A stretch of 64,000 nucleotides of DNA from Phytophthora colocasiae (lineage: Eukaryota; Oomycota; Peronosporomycetes; Peronosporales; Peronosporaceae), in assembly GCA_018806915.1 (NCBI GenBank), contig JAGKQI010000046.1, positions 62,001 to 126,000 on the forward strand, read 5' to 3'. How positions within the stretch are numbered: the first letter of the stretch is position 1; each line of letters begins with the position of its first letter. Made by a program: the position numbers and the translations under genes. This document shows, in pieces, positions 51,455-61,128 of the stretch. The notes below the pieces were generated by a model. It was given only the letters and a program-made list of their open reading frames with translations, was not told the origin of the DNA and did no database searches.

Positions 51455-53772
51455 ATGCGCGCGTTCTGGTGGAGATATGGAGGTCCAGGCGTGTATGTAG
51501 GCTTTGATATGGTGCTGACGATGGCCGCACAACTGTGTATTGAAGAGACGACGGCACAAGACGTCCCAGGCGTACGTCGGCGGTTGGCGGACTCGTCGGA
51601 CAGCTACAACTTTATGTTTTACTTCGTGATCGGCGCCATGATGCTCACGTGCCTCATTTACAACATCTTCTTCAAGCAAAAGATGGAGGCCAACTTCCTC
51701 CGGCAGCAGACACTGCCTGAGACTATGCTACGACAGGATGTGATTGCTAGTGACCAAGACATGAACAATCTATGGGAGTGTGAGGTTTGCTCTTTCAAGA
51801 GCTATGAAGCCCACACCACGTGCATGCTATGCGGGACGGACAGGACATTCAAGATGATTGAAAAGACAAGAGGAGAAGACTCGTCCAGTGAATACAGTAA
51901 CGCGCCGTCCTCTGCCTCCTCCAGCACAAAATACGTGCTTTACATGGAGGAGAAGGAAAACCCTTTGACCCGGAGTGCGGTGAATAGGGCCACGCCCTCA
52001 AGGTCTATCAGGTCTCAGTCCTCGGCCAAAATTAACAGAGAATTCTTTAAGCGGAAGCTCAGTGTGCTGAATCTCAGGCAGCAGTCAGCAAGAAGGCGTC
52101 ATGAATGGTCACGTGAACGGAATGACGACGGACAGCTTATATGGGTCAGGAAGAAACATTACATGGACCGCAAGGCGCTGAAGAGTCTGCGTAATCTCGA
52201 AAATCTGCGCAGTCAATCGTCCGCGTCCTTGCGTGACTCCATTCTATCGAACGGAAGTGTGAACTCGGTCGGAGTTGTGTCTAGGATTGTGGTGTCACCG
52301 AAGAACCCGACGGGAAGGTTGTCGCTTGAGGCAGCAGACGGAGCGCTGGCGACGCGCTGCTCAGATAGCTCGGAGTTTTCACAGGATGAACTGGAACAAG
52401 TTGGATCGCTGCCTTTTCAACAGAAACACGCATGGTTCGTGCAGCATACAGCGGCGATGGAAGTACCGTGGGAGTATGGGCATTTGCTATTGGAAATTGA
52501 ACGTGATAATCTGCTTCACAACTCGTGTGAGCAGTTACTTTGGGCAACGCCAGATCAGCTGCACCAGTCGCTTCGAATCAAGTTTGCGAATGAACCTGGT
52601 GTGGATGCAGGCGGATTGGTGCGCGAGTGGTTTACGCTAATGACGAAGGAGGTTTTCGATGACACGACGGGTCTATTCTACAGAAGCGGAAATGGTGATG
52701 GCCTCATGATCAACCCAGCATCCGCAGAAGCCAGTGTTGACCATCTGATGGTAAGCTCATTCCTTGATATTTGTAGTGGAATGTGTGTGTACTCACCTTG
52801 CATGTCTATCGTGTTCAGTATTACCAAGCTATCGGTCGTTTCATCGGCAGAGCTCTCTTCGAAGGCATCCTCATTGATGCTCACCTGGCACTGCCTGTGT
52901 GCAAGCATATTCTCGGCATTCCTATAACTTTTTCGGATCTTGAATTCGTGGACAACGACTTGTACAAGAATTTGAAGTGGTTACGTGACAACACTGGGGT
53001 CGAATCATTGGCGCTGGACTTCACGTAAGTAGATTTTGGTTGATGGTCCTGGTTGTCAAGTGTTTATTATCGCTAACAATATTTTTACTGTAGGGTGAAT
53101 GTCGATCAAATGTCCGACAAGACGAAGGTAGTGGACTTGGTACCAAATGGCTCAAATATTCCCGTTACAGAAGAAAACAAGATGGAGTACGTCAACTTGC
53201 GCTTCAGGTGGATCGTTGCAGCTAGCATTTCTCAGCAACTAGGCTCAGTGATGCAAGGTCTCTTTTCGATTATTCCCAAGGAGTTGCTCTCTGTCTTCGA
53301 CCACCAGGAGTTGGAGCTCTTGATTTGTGGCATTCCCGACATTGACGTGCAAGACTGGAAAACTCACACTATTTATGTGGGAGAGCGCGACGAGCGAGCC
53401 ATTGCCTGGTTCTGGAATACTGTGCGAGAGTTTTCGAACGAGCAGAAGGCACGCTTGCTGCAGTTTACGACCGGATCAGCCAGGGTGCCCGTCCAAGGCT
53501 TCAAGGCGCTGACAATGAATGATGGACGTATCTGTCCGTTCGCTATTCAATGTGTCAGCGCTGATGAGTGTTTGTACCCCCGAGCTCACACGTGCTTCAA
53601 TCGGTACGTTCACATCCTCGTTTTTTTTCTAGTGCAACGAATATCTGACGTGTTGATTCTCTTCTCTCTCCTACCCAGCATCGATCTGCCCCGGTATGAC
53701 AATGAAAAGGACTTGCGAATCGCGTTATCCCTCGTCATCCAAATGGAAGTAACCGGTTTCACAATTGAGTGA
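51455..53772 (+). CDS. Membrane-anchored HECT E3 ubiquitin ligase with RanBP2 zinc finger
   Basis: Exons 51455-52750, 52819-53024, 53094-53603, 53679-53772; 701 residues. Residues 53-73 are a transmembrane segment (FMFYFVIGAMMLTCLIYNIFF). Residues 107-128 are a RanBP2-type finger (W-E-C-x2-C-x10-C-x2-C). A basic, Ser-rich linker follows. The HECT domain covers about 370-701: N-lobe LHQSLRIKFANEPGVDAGGL, GRFIGRALFEGILIDAHLAL and FDHQELELLICGIPDID; C-lobe RVPVQGFKALTMNDGR. The active-site Cys668 is in AHTCFN, 33 residues from the end. Such ligases take ubiquitin from E2 onto this cysteine and pass it to substrates; the RanBP2 finger may bind ubiquitin or substrates. The membrane in question is not known. 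Confidence 0.9.
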
Positions 53773-54088
53773 GCTGGTAGTAGTCGTGTGTATTTACTGA
53801 AGAAGCAGAAGCCAAGCGCATCGTCAGAAAGTAATCGAACCATAGCAGCGAGCAGCTTGCTTCATCTTCTCACTCGAAATTGATCCAACATTTGCTTGAT
53901 GTACAGTATGCAAGAACCATTCAGTAATCGGCACTTGTTGATGCTGGGATCATTAGACTCTGGGCCAAGAGCAACTAATCCAATCACGCATAGGTTTTGT
54001 GTCCAGGTAATCAGCATGTCAGATGAACAGGAAATACAATAATACATCGATCAACCGGTCAGTTTGCAATCTTCCTCGCATCGACAAG
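53773..54088. other. Intergenic region
   Basis: 316 bp between the HECT gene and the methyltransferase gene. No gene seen. An in-frame upstream ATG at 54023 would add 22 residues to the methyltransferase. Confidence 0.5.
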
Positions 54089-54982
54089 ATGGCGCATCGT
54101 GCAGCCCAAACATGGCAACCCCAGAAGTATCTCAAGTTCGAGCAAGCACGACTGCGTCCTGCGTTGGAGCTGCTGGGGCGCGTTCCAAGTCTCCCATCAG
54201 ACGCTTCAAGTGCTGTATCGATCGTCGATTTGGGTGCCGGTACGGGGAATATGGCGCCCTCCTTCTTGTACGTAATGACACTGTGATGATTACTTTAATT
54301 AATAAGCCTTTGATGCAGTAAACGCTGGCCAAAGGCTGAAGTGACGTTCGTGGACTCGTCCAATTCAATGTTGGAGCGAGCGAAGCAGGAGCACAAAGTC
54401 AACGATAACGTGACAAGCGAGCAGTGCTCGTACATGGAGGCTGATTTCGAGAGCTTCCAGCCGAAGAAAGCAGTGGATCTCATCTACTCCAACGCAGCCC
54501 TCCACTGGGTGAGTTCTGAGCGTCACAAAGAGCTTCTGCCTCGACTTTTCTCCTTTCTGAAGCCTGGAGGAACTCTTGCATTTCAAATTCCAGACTCAAG
54601 GGTGCAACCGAGCCACCAGCTGATTGCCGAAGCAGCGAAGCAAGTCGGCCATTGGGACCGTGTTGCTGATGTGCGTTGGGTCACTTGTGAACGCGATCCA
54701 GACTTCTACTACGAGCTTTTCGAAGACATTGGGAAGGTCCAGGAGCTGGATATGTGGTCGACGGTGTACGCACAAATTCTCGAGGGGGAAAACCCCGTGG
54801 CGGACTTTGTAGGCTCCACAGGCTTTCGTCCGTTCATGGAGGCCCTGGGAGATCCATCCCCTGATGCCGAAGTGTTTGAGAAGAAATACCGCGAGCTGAT
54901 CGCTGCCGCATACCCCAAGCAGAGCGATGGGCGAACGATCTTCAATTTCAAGCGCTTCTTCGTTGTGGCCACAAAGGTGTAG
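54089..54982 (+). CDS. Trans-aconitate 2-methyltransferase-like enzyme
   Basis: Exons 54089-54267 and 54319-54982 joined over a 51-nt intron; 280 residues. SAM-dependent class I methyltransferase: motif I VDLGAGTGNMAP, motif II VTFVDSSNSML, motif near EADFESFQ, and YSNAALHWV as motif IV. MAHRAAQTWQPQKYLKFEQARLRPALELL at the start and the C-terminal part (WSTVYAQIL, GSTGFRPFMEAL) follow the pattern of bacterial and yeast Tam. These enzymes methylate trans-aconitate to relieve aconitase inhibition; the substrate here is inferred. The start at 54089 was chosen because the family begins at this place; ATG 54023 is an alternative. Confidence 0.85.
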
Positions 54983-55096
54983 GTACTTGTAGCAAGTTGA
55001 CAGTTGATGTCCACTGACGTCCACATTTACGCTGGAAAAAATACATGCTATTTTTTACGAAAGGACGGACGCAAGGCTCTATAAGGTGCAGAACGA

Positions 55097-56801
55097 ATGG
55101 GACCGAAGAAGAGTAAAGGCAAGAAGGAGAAGAAAGGGAAGGGTGGAAGTGCCAGTAAGAAGAAGGGGGCAGCAGAGGTAAACGATGCTGAGCGTGAGAA
55201 TGAGGCGGAGCGGATGGAACTCGTGAAACAGGCGAAAGCTCTGCTTGAACTTACAAGAAAGGAGGAGCAGGCGTTCAACGAGTTCCAACAGCAAAGAGAG
55301 AAGATCAACTACTTTTGGATCGTGGAAAAGAAGAACTTTGAGGATCGGAAAGCTGAACTACGTAACAAGGAGAGAGAAAGACAAGATCTTGAGGAGAAGC
55401 ACCAGGTCGAGATCAAGGTACGTTTCTTGCAGTTTGAATGCCATGGAAAGGAATTCTTCTGACTGCTCTCGGATGTTTAGGTCTACAAGCAGAGAGTGAA
55501 GCATTTATTGTACGAACACCAGAATGAAATCACAAAACTGAAGAAAGGTAAGCTTTTTCGGTTGCTCTTGCTATTTTGCATAGCTAACGACGAGTGCTGT
55601 TGTGGTCTTAGAGATGGAGCAGTCATTGAAGCTTTCACAAGATGATTATCGCGGTAACGAGCGCGAGTTGAAGACAGATAAACGGAGGTTGAAGTTCGAT
55701 TTGAAAGAGATTGAACTTTCACACCAGGACTACCTAAAGTCGCTCAAGCAGGAACAAGATCGACGTATCACTGTACTTCGTCAAGAGTTCGAGCGACATG
55801 CTAAAGAGCTACAGCAGAAGTATGAACGCAAGCGCAAAGCCTTCCGCGACGACCTGGAAGCACGGCGCAAGCAGGATACGCAGAAGATTGAAGAGCGCAA
55901 GAATCTGCACATTGCTCAACTCATGACTGCACACGAGAAGGCGTTTGGTGAGATCAAGAATTACTACAACGACATCACTCACAACAATCTCGATCTGATC
56001 AAATCACTCAAGGAAGAAGTAAGCGAGATGAAGAAGAAGGAAGCACAAGACGAGAAACTCATGTTTGAAATCTCCCAAGAGAACAAACGGATGTCGGAGC
56101 CGTTAAAACGAGCTCTACTTGATGTTGAGAAGCTTCGGAAGAACATCCGCGTGTACCAGGAAGAGAAAGTGGAACTACGCACTGCTAAGGGGCAACTGCT
56201 GGTGCTGGAGCAAGAATACGCAACACTTTCTTGGGAATTCGAGGTGCTGCAACAACGCGCGGCTCAAGTAGCTCGAGAATTGGAGGAGCTTACGACGCAA
56301 TTCCACAGCAGCATCTACGACGTACAGCAGAAGACTGGGCTTAAAAATCTTTTATTGGAGAAGAAAATGGGAGCACTTACACTACAGCTTGAGCAAAAGG
56401 ATGCCGAGCTTAACGAGGTTCTTCTTCATGCCAAGCTGGACCCTGCTATTGTCGATCGTGTCAAGGGAAGGCTTGAGGATATCATGGCGAATAAGGCCGA
56501 GGATCTGCGTGAACTCGAAGCAGAGATGGTCCAAGTCGCCAAGATGCAGCAGGATCTAGCCACCGCCATGCAGCTCAAGATGAGTGAATACGGTCTTCCG
56601 CTGGATGAACTTGGATTCATGCCTCAGACCCGACCCGCGTTGGATCCACGCGTCGCTGCTTCCAAGAGCAACAACAACTTCAGTTTGAACGACAGTCCAA
56701 AACCGTCGGCTAGAGACTCAATCAAGGAAGCACAGTTGGCACGGAAACGAGCGGCTGCAAGTCACGTCGTGAATATGGTCAAGTCACCGACCAAAGTGTA
56801 G
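55097..56801 (+). CDS. DRC4: Dynein regulatory complex subunit 4 (GAS8)
   Basis: Exons 55097-55417, 55481-55547 and 55612-56801; 525 residues. The Lys/Gly-rich start (MGPKKSKGKKEKKGKG) and almost unbroken coiled coil are those of DRC4. Diagnostic blocks: EKAFGEIKNYYNDITHNNLD, QENKRMSEPLKRAL, VQQKTGLKNLLLEKKM, NEVLLHAKLDPAIVDRV and the end YGLPLDELGFMP. DRC4 is a core part of the nexin-dynein regulatory complex on doublet microtubules, required for flagellar beating. Its presence fits an organism with motile zoospores. Confidence 0.95.
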
Positions 56802-56842
56802 CACGAATCCATTCACAGTTAACACGTAGGATTAGTTCCCGA

Positions 56843-57877
56843 CTAACCCAATCGAGTGGGGAGGACGAGGTAGCACAATTTGTTCACCCGCTCGTCTAAA
56901 TAATCCAACTTGACAGCCATTTCGCGTTCAAATCTTTCAAGCTGGACGTTCAGCTGCTGAACTGTGTTCGCAGTAACCTGCAGTGAAGTTGCAGAAATTC
57001 CCACAGCAACTTGCTGTGGTTGTGCATCTCCATGAGTTCCCATGACATGCATGAAAGCAGCCATATCTATCGACGGGGGCACTCCACTCACTGCAGTTCC
57101 TGGCAGGGATGGTACATGCATAGGAATCGCCGTGGTAGCACCAGGAAGCCCGGTAACTGGATTAACACCGATATGACCCACTGCAGTCGTCGAGGTTAAG
57201 TAACTTGCCGGTGGCGTTACCGCTTCCACGGAACTCGAAAGTGTCACTTCAGACGTGGGAATTTGCGTCGGATTCGATACTGCTTCCACCTGTCGAGTCA
57301 TATCCATGGCCGGCACGAACTGCTCTGGTAAGTTGTGCATTTCGTCTTCATTCAGCGATTTAATGCCGTGAGCTTTCTTGAATTGTCGCAGCCAATTACC
57401 CACAGATTTAATTGGCATGTGCGTGTCATCGGCCGAGTACTGCATGAATAAGTCCGTCGTTTTAGCCGACAGAGACTCTGTTGTAACTTCTCGACCGAGT
57501 TTCCGTTGTCGGATGATCCACCGGTAAAGTTCCTGCTCCACTCCCGGATGGTACTCAGAGGTAGCTTTAAGAGTCTTCCGCTTGAGTGTGGACATGTGTT
57601 TCGCATCAATGCAGAAGGCCACGATCCTCTCCTTGTTCTTCTTAATGTCGGACACTTGTTGGCGGCTGATTCCGAAGGTTCGAGCAATGACAATGGGCTG
57701 TTCCCCGCTCTCAAGACGCTGCAGAACCTGTTGTTTATCGTGGATGGACAAAACCACCCGCTTACGCTTTGAACCCGATACATTGCGAGGAGGAGGAGGC
57801 GACTCCGAAGGGAGCGCGAGGACGTCGGCAGTGTGGCTCTGCTCGGGGACGAGAGACGGCAGGTCCGAGTCGCTCAT
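56843..57877 (-). CDS. CENP-B/pogo-type DNA-binding protein without DDE domain
   Basis: 344 residues, ATG at 57877. A basic leader (GSKRKRVVLS) opens a psq/CENP-B_N helix-turn-helix (residues about 38-85; DKQQVLQRLESGEQPIVIAR, FGISRQQVSDIKKNKERI). A second CENPB-type HTH follows (about 108-170; EQELYRWIIRQRKLGREVTT, SVGNWLRQFKKAHGI). The rest is Pro/Val/Thr-rich and ends in a leucine-rich helix (VQQLNVQLERFEREMAVKLD). The DDE endonuclease of Tigger/pogo transposases is absent and there is no second exon for it, so this looks like a host protein derived from a transposase. Its promoter is duplicated beyond a transposon at 58019-58771. Confidence 0.85.
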   Translation of the reverse strand: MSDSDLPSLVPEQSHTADVLALPSESPPPPRNVSGSKRKRVVLSIHDKQQVLQRLESGEQPIVIARTFGISRQQVSDIKKNKERIVAFCIDAKHMSTLKRKTLKATSEYHPGVEQELYRWIIRQRKLGREVTTESLSAKTTDLFMQYSADDTHMPIKSVGNWLRQFKKAHGIKSLNEDEMHNLPEQFVPAMDMTRQVEAVSNPTQIPTSEVTLSSSVEAVTPPASYLTSTTAVGHIGVNPVTGLPGATTAIPMHVPSLPGTAVSGVPPSIDMAAFMHVMGTHGDAQPQQVAVGISATSLQVTANTVQQLNVQLERFEREMAVKLDYLDERVNKLCYLVLPTRLG

Positions 57878-58012
57878 GGCTACCCTCGCTATACGTGGCG
57901 GTGTTTTCCGGACTATTGCGGATTGAAAGCGTTGGTGATTGTGTGGTCAACATTGTTTGTTGATCCGGATATAATCCGGAAGTATACAGAACACAAGTGT
58001 CCAAAAGACGCG
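57871..58012. repeat. 142-bp direct repeat, left copy
   Basis: Identical to 58772-58913. It covers the first codons' edge of the CENP-B-like gene (its ATG, 57875-57877) and the upstream sequence. It contains the palindromic TCCGGATATAATCCGGA (about 57962-57979). Confidence 0.9.
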
Positions 58013-58051
58013 GTGGCCGGCACATAGGTAAACAAGCCCCCCATGTATACA

Positions 58052-58420
58052 CTCCTATACACGCTCTGGATACCAAAATCAACCCATGTTGTTTTAAAGC
58101 CTGCCGTCCGTACACTAGTCTAGTAGCCAACTACACCTGATACTTGCGCCTAATTCCAATGACGAGCCCATGAAAGAACTCGCTGGTGCGTGGCTTCTTC
58201 GACTGGTGGAAGAACCACGATCGCCAAAGGCACTCATCTAGATAGGCAGGGACGCTAGTTTTTCGCATACCTCTCTCGCTCTTCATCCTAGCCTTAATTT
58301 TAACTTCCCAAATCCCCTCAATTCGATTCGAACGCCCTTGCGGGGGCCACTTTGCACTTCCGTCACGTACGACTTAAACTGGTCGGACATTATAAGAGTG
58401 CTAGCAAAACAAAATTAATT
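58052..58420. other. Internal part of the transposon without gene
   Basis: 369 bp inside the terminal repeats, no open frame of note. Confidence 0.5.
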
Positions 58421-58609
58421 TCAATAAAGTATTTGTAAAACATTGCGACGCATGACGCTACCGCACTTGGGGCACGAAAGGGTCTTGGCTAGTAGACCGA
58501 CTTTCATGCACCAAGTGATGGCGCCTTCCTCTGTAGAGCAGGCCTGCATCACCTCGTTGAATGTGCAATCTCTAGCGTCTGCCACGACGTCGTATTCGTA
58601 CGTCGTCAT
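58421..58609 (-). pseudogene. Zinc-ribbon fragment inside the transposon
   Basis: 62 codons from ATG 58609 (MTTYEYDVVADARDCTFNEV) with CxxCG near the end (LSCPKCGSVMRR). A zinc ribbon preceded by a segment like AITWCMKVGLLAK is typical for the N-terminus of IS1595/ISXO2-like (Merlin-group) transposases, which then continue with a DDE domain absent here. A truncated transposase is the best guess. Confidence 0.45.
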
Positions 58610-58771
58610 GGCAGGAGCTGGGGATTGAGGGGCTGGGCGGTGTGCTGGATGCGGGGGTTGTTTGGAAATGAGTGTGTGGTGAGGGGTGAAGGACGGGCGT
58701 CCCGCTGTCCTGCCCAACCGGATCTTTTTTTATCCGGCTGTATACATGGGGGGCTTGTTTACCTATGTGCC

Positions 58772-58913
58772 CGCTCATGGCTACCCTCGCTATACGTGGC
58801 GGTGTTTTCCGGACTATTGCGGATTGAAAGCGTTGGTGATTGTGTGGTCAACATTGTTTGTTGATCCGGATATAATCCGGAAGTATACAGAACACAAGTG
58901 TCCAAAAGACGCG
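58772..58913. repeat. 142-bp direct repeat, right copy (promoter of the 69-aa gene)
   Basis: Exact copy of 57871-58012. It ends directly before the ATG of the small gene at 58914. It also contains a useless second copy of the CENP-B-like gene's start codon (58776-58778 on the minus strand). Confidence 0.9.
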
Positions 58914-59305
58914 ATGAGTTCTCGGTGGAATGCCAGCGCCGCCAATGCTTCGCTGCCCGCCGGCAGCTCTAGCAGTGCGTACAGATGTGTATAGTAATAT
59001 ACTTTAGGTTGTATCAAATGCTGACATGTTATGTACTTTGCTGCAGTATCACAGGACTTACTGCAGCTCGAGAAGAAGCAGAAGGCCAAGAAGGAGGCGG
59101 TCCAAGGTTTGAATAATGGTGGGAACTGACCGTCATCGCTCCGAGCGCAATAGAGGTACATGTGGCTGTAGTCATAGTGATGGCTGACGTAGATGTCTCT
59201 GCTGTTTGCGCTGCAGCACTGCTAGAGGAAACGTTGACGCAGTTACGGGGTAAAGCGCAGCAGCTCCAGAACGACAAGTGGATGTACCAGGACGTCCAGC
59301 TATAG
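58914..59305 (+). CDS. Small coiled-coil protein, 69 aa, three exons
   Basis: Exons 58914-58974, 59047-59106 and 59217-59305 join in frame (donors GTGCGT and GTTTGA, acceptors CTGCAG and CTGCAG). The product starts with a disordered MSSRWNASAANASLPAGSSS and continues as one amphipathic helix (SQDLLQLEKKQKAKKEAVQ, ALLEETLTQLRGKAQQLQND), ending WMYQDVQL. The family is not recognised; small helical subunits of larger complexes look like this. It was divergent from the CENP-B-like gene before the transposon inserted, judging from the duplicated promoter. Confidence 0.6.
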
Positions 59306-59507
59306 ATAAACAAGGCTCGGAGTGTTTTAGTGCTCTTTGTTGTAGTTAACGTGACTAATTCGATACAGGAGCGAGCTATGCGTTGCTGAACGCAGAGTGT
59401 AATCAACAGATCTACCTCTTCCAGCTACCAAGTGGCTGGAGCGTCGGTTCCACTCCTTGAAGCCGTCGCAGTACGTCGCTGCCTGCTCTCGTTATTGCAC
59501 AAGCAAT

Positions 59508-60541
59508 TTAAGCGCGCTTCTGCATCTCCTCGAACAGCGTCACACCAAGACGAGCAGGCGATCGCGTCACAGCGACACCAGCAGCCTCGAGCGCAGCGAA
59601 CTTGCCAGCAGCCGTACCCTTGCCGCCAGACACAATAGCACCGGCGTGGCCCATACGACGTCCAGGAGGAGCAGTCGTACCAGCGATGAAGCTCACCACG
59701 GGCTTGTTGGGGTCACCGTGGGCCATGAGCCACTCAGCAGCCTCCTCCTCAGCAGATCCACCGATCTCGCCGACCATAATGATGCCCTCAGTCTCAGGGT
59801 CGTTGGTGAAGCGCTCCAGGCAGTCAATGAAGTTGGTGCCGTTGAACGGGTCACCGCCAATGCCGATAACCGTCGACTGGCCGAGACTCAGAGCAGTGGT
59901 CTGGGCCACAGCCTCGTAAGTCAGAGTACCGGAGCGGGATACAATGCCAACCTTACCCTTCTGGTGGATGTATCCAGGCATAATGCCCATCTTACACTCA
60001 CCGGGCTTAATGATACCGGGGCAGTTGGGACCAATGAGACGGGTGGTGCTCTGGTTGCGCAGGTGCCACTTGACCTTAACCATGTCCTGCTGCGGGATAC
60101 CCTCAGTGATAGCCACCACAAGAGGGATCTCAGCCTCGATAGCCTCAATGATAGAAGCAGCGCAGAACGGAGGCGGCACGTAGATGACGGAGGCGTCAGC
60201 TCCAGTCTCCTTCTTGGCCTCAGCCACAGTGTTGAACACAGGCAGGCCCAGGTGCGTGGAACCGCCCTTCTTGGGGGTCACACCGCCCACCATGTTGGTG
60301 CCGTACTCGATAGCCTGTTGCGAGTGGAACGTGCCCTACAATGACGCAAAAATCACCGCCGGAATGGTGTCAAAAGCGAGTTTTTGTTTAACAAAAAATG
60401 GGATCTTTTTACCTGCTTGCCGGTGAAACCCTGGCAGATGACCTTGGTGTCCTTGTTGATCCACACCTTGGCGGACGCAGACATGCTGCGCGTGGCCTGC
60501 GCGACGGCGGCCACAGTCTTAACGGGCGTACGGGCGAACAT
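59508..60541 (-). CDS. SUCLG1: Succinyl-CoA ligase alpha subunit, mitochondrial
   Basis: Exons 60413-60541 and 59508-60335 with a 77-nt intron; 318 residues. Residues 1-25 ([20 protein letters not shown]) are a mitochondrial presequence. The CoA-binding domain follows ([32 protein letters not shown]), then the ligase domain with [43 protein letters not shown] and the phosphohistidine loop [15 protein letters not shown]. It converts succinyl-CoA to succinate with formation of ATP or GTP in the TCA cycle; the beta partner is not in the window. Confidence 0.97.
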
Positions 60542-61128
60542 CCTGAAGGTCTCTGAACTTGGGGTGCGCTAGTCCGATTGGGGAGTGGGGGGAGCTGTAC
60601 ATATCCACCGCTCGCCACCGGACGTTCGCTAAGTACGAAATCCGCACGCTTTTTTACCCCAATCAGCGTTAAACAGGGTTTTCAACCAATCAGAATTATA
60701 AATGCACAAAAGAGACGATCGGTTGAACTTCAACCACAATGTGAGATTCAACACGCGGTTGGCCAATGTAGCATTGTTGCTCTTAGCAATGCGTTCATGG
60801 AAGTTGTGTGGGTTTCCTTACATGCGTAGGATATAAACAACCGTAGATCATAGCACATTCGTCGATACAAGGCTGCTAAAAAATGATAAAATTGTCAGGC
60901 AACAGAAATGATTTTTGGTACTTTCATGTGGTCCACACTGACGACGCTACACGTCGCCGTGTCACTCATGTACATAAAACAGCATTGCTTCAGACTTCAG
61001 TTTGCCTCGTTTATTGTTTTGCTGGACCGGAGTCTTCTACTTGGCCGAGCTCGCTATTAACATCAGCGGTTCTTTTCTCTTGCAGCAAGAGTCTTGCTAT
61101 ACATCAGTGGGGGTTATTCTGCTCCTTG
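60542..61128. promoter_or_regulatory. Upstream region of succinyl-CoA ligase
   Basis: 587 bp between the ligase start and the end of the UBR gene, both on the minus strand. On the plus strand near 60685-60700 is ACCAATCAG; its reverse complement is an inverted CCAAT box (CTGATTGGT) upstream of the gene. No gene seen. Confidence 0.45.

Larger units (their letters stand above)
58019..58771. mobile_element. 753-bp DNA transposon with 33-bp perfect terminal inverted repeats
   Basis: The left end 58019-58051 (starting GGCACATAGGTAAACAAG) is the exact reverse complement of 58739-58771. Inside is a short zinc-ribbon frame on the minus strand (58421-58609) but no full transposase, so the element is non-autonomous or truncated. 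On the right it abuts the second 142-bp repeat directly; on the left six bases (GTGGCC) separate it from the first copy. No ordinary short target duplication is seen. Confidence 0.8.

Noticed and set aside
59457..60344. 295-codon plus-strand ORF opposite succinyl-CoA ligase
   Set aside because: It is an antisense shadow of a highly conserved enzyme; the product is low-complexity Ser/His/Leu without recognisable features.
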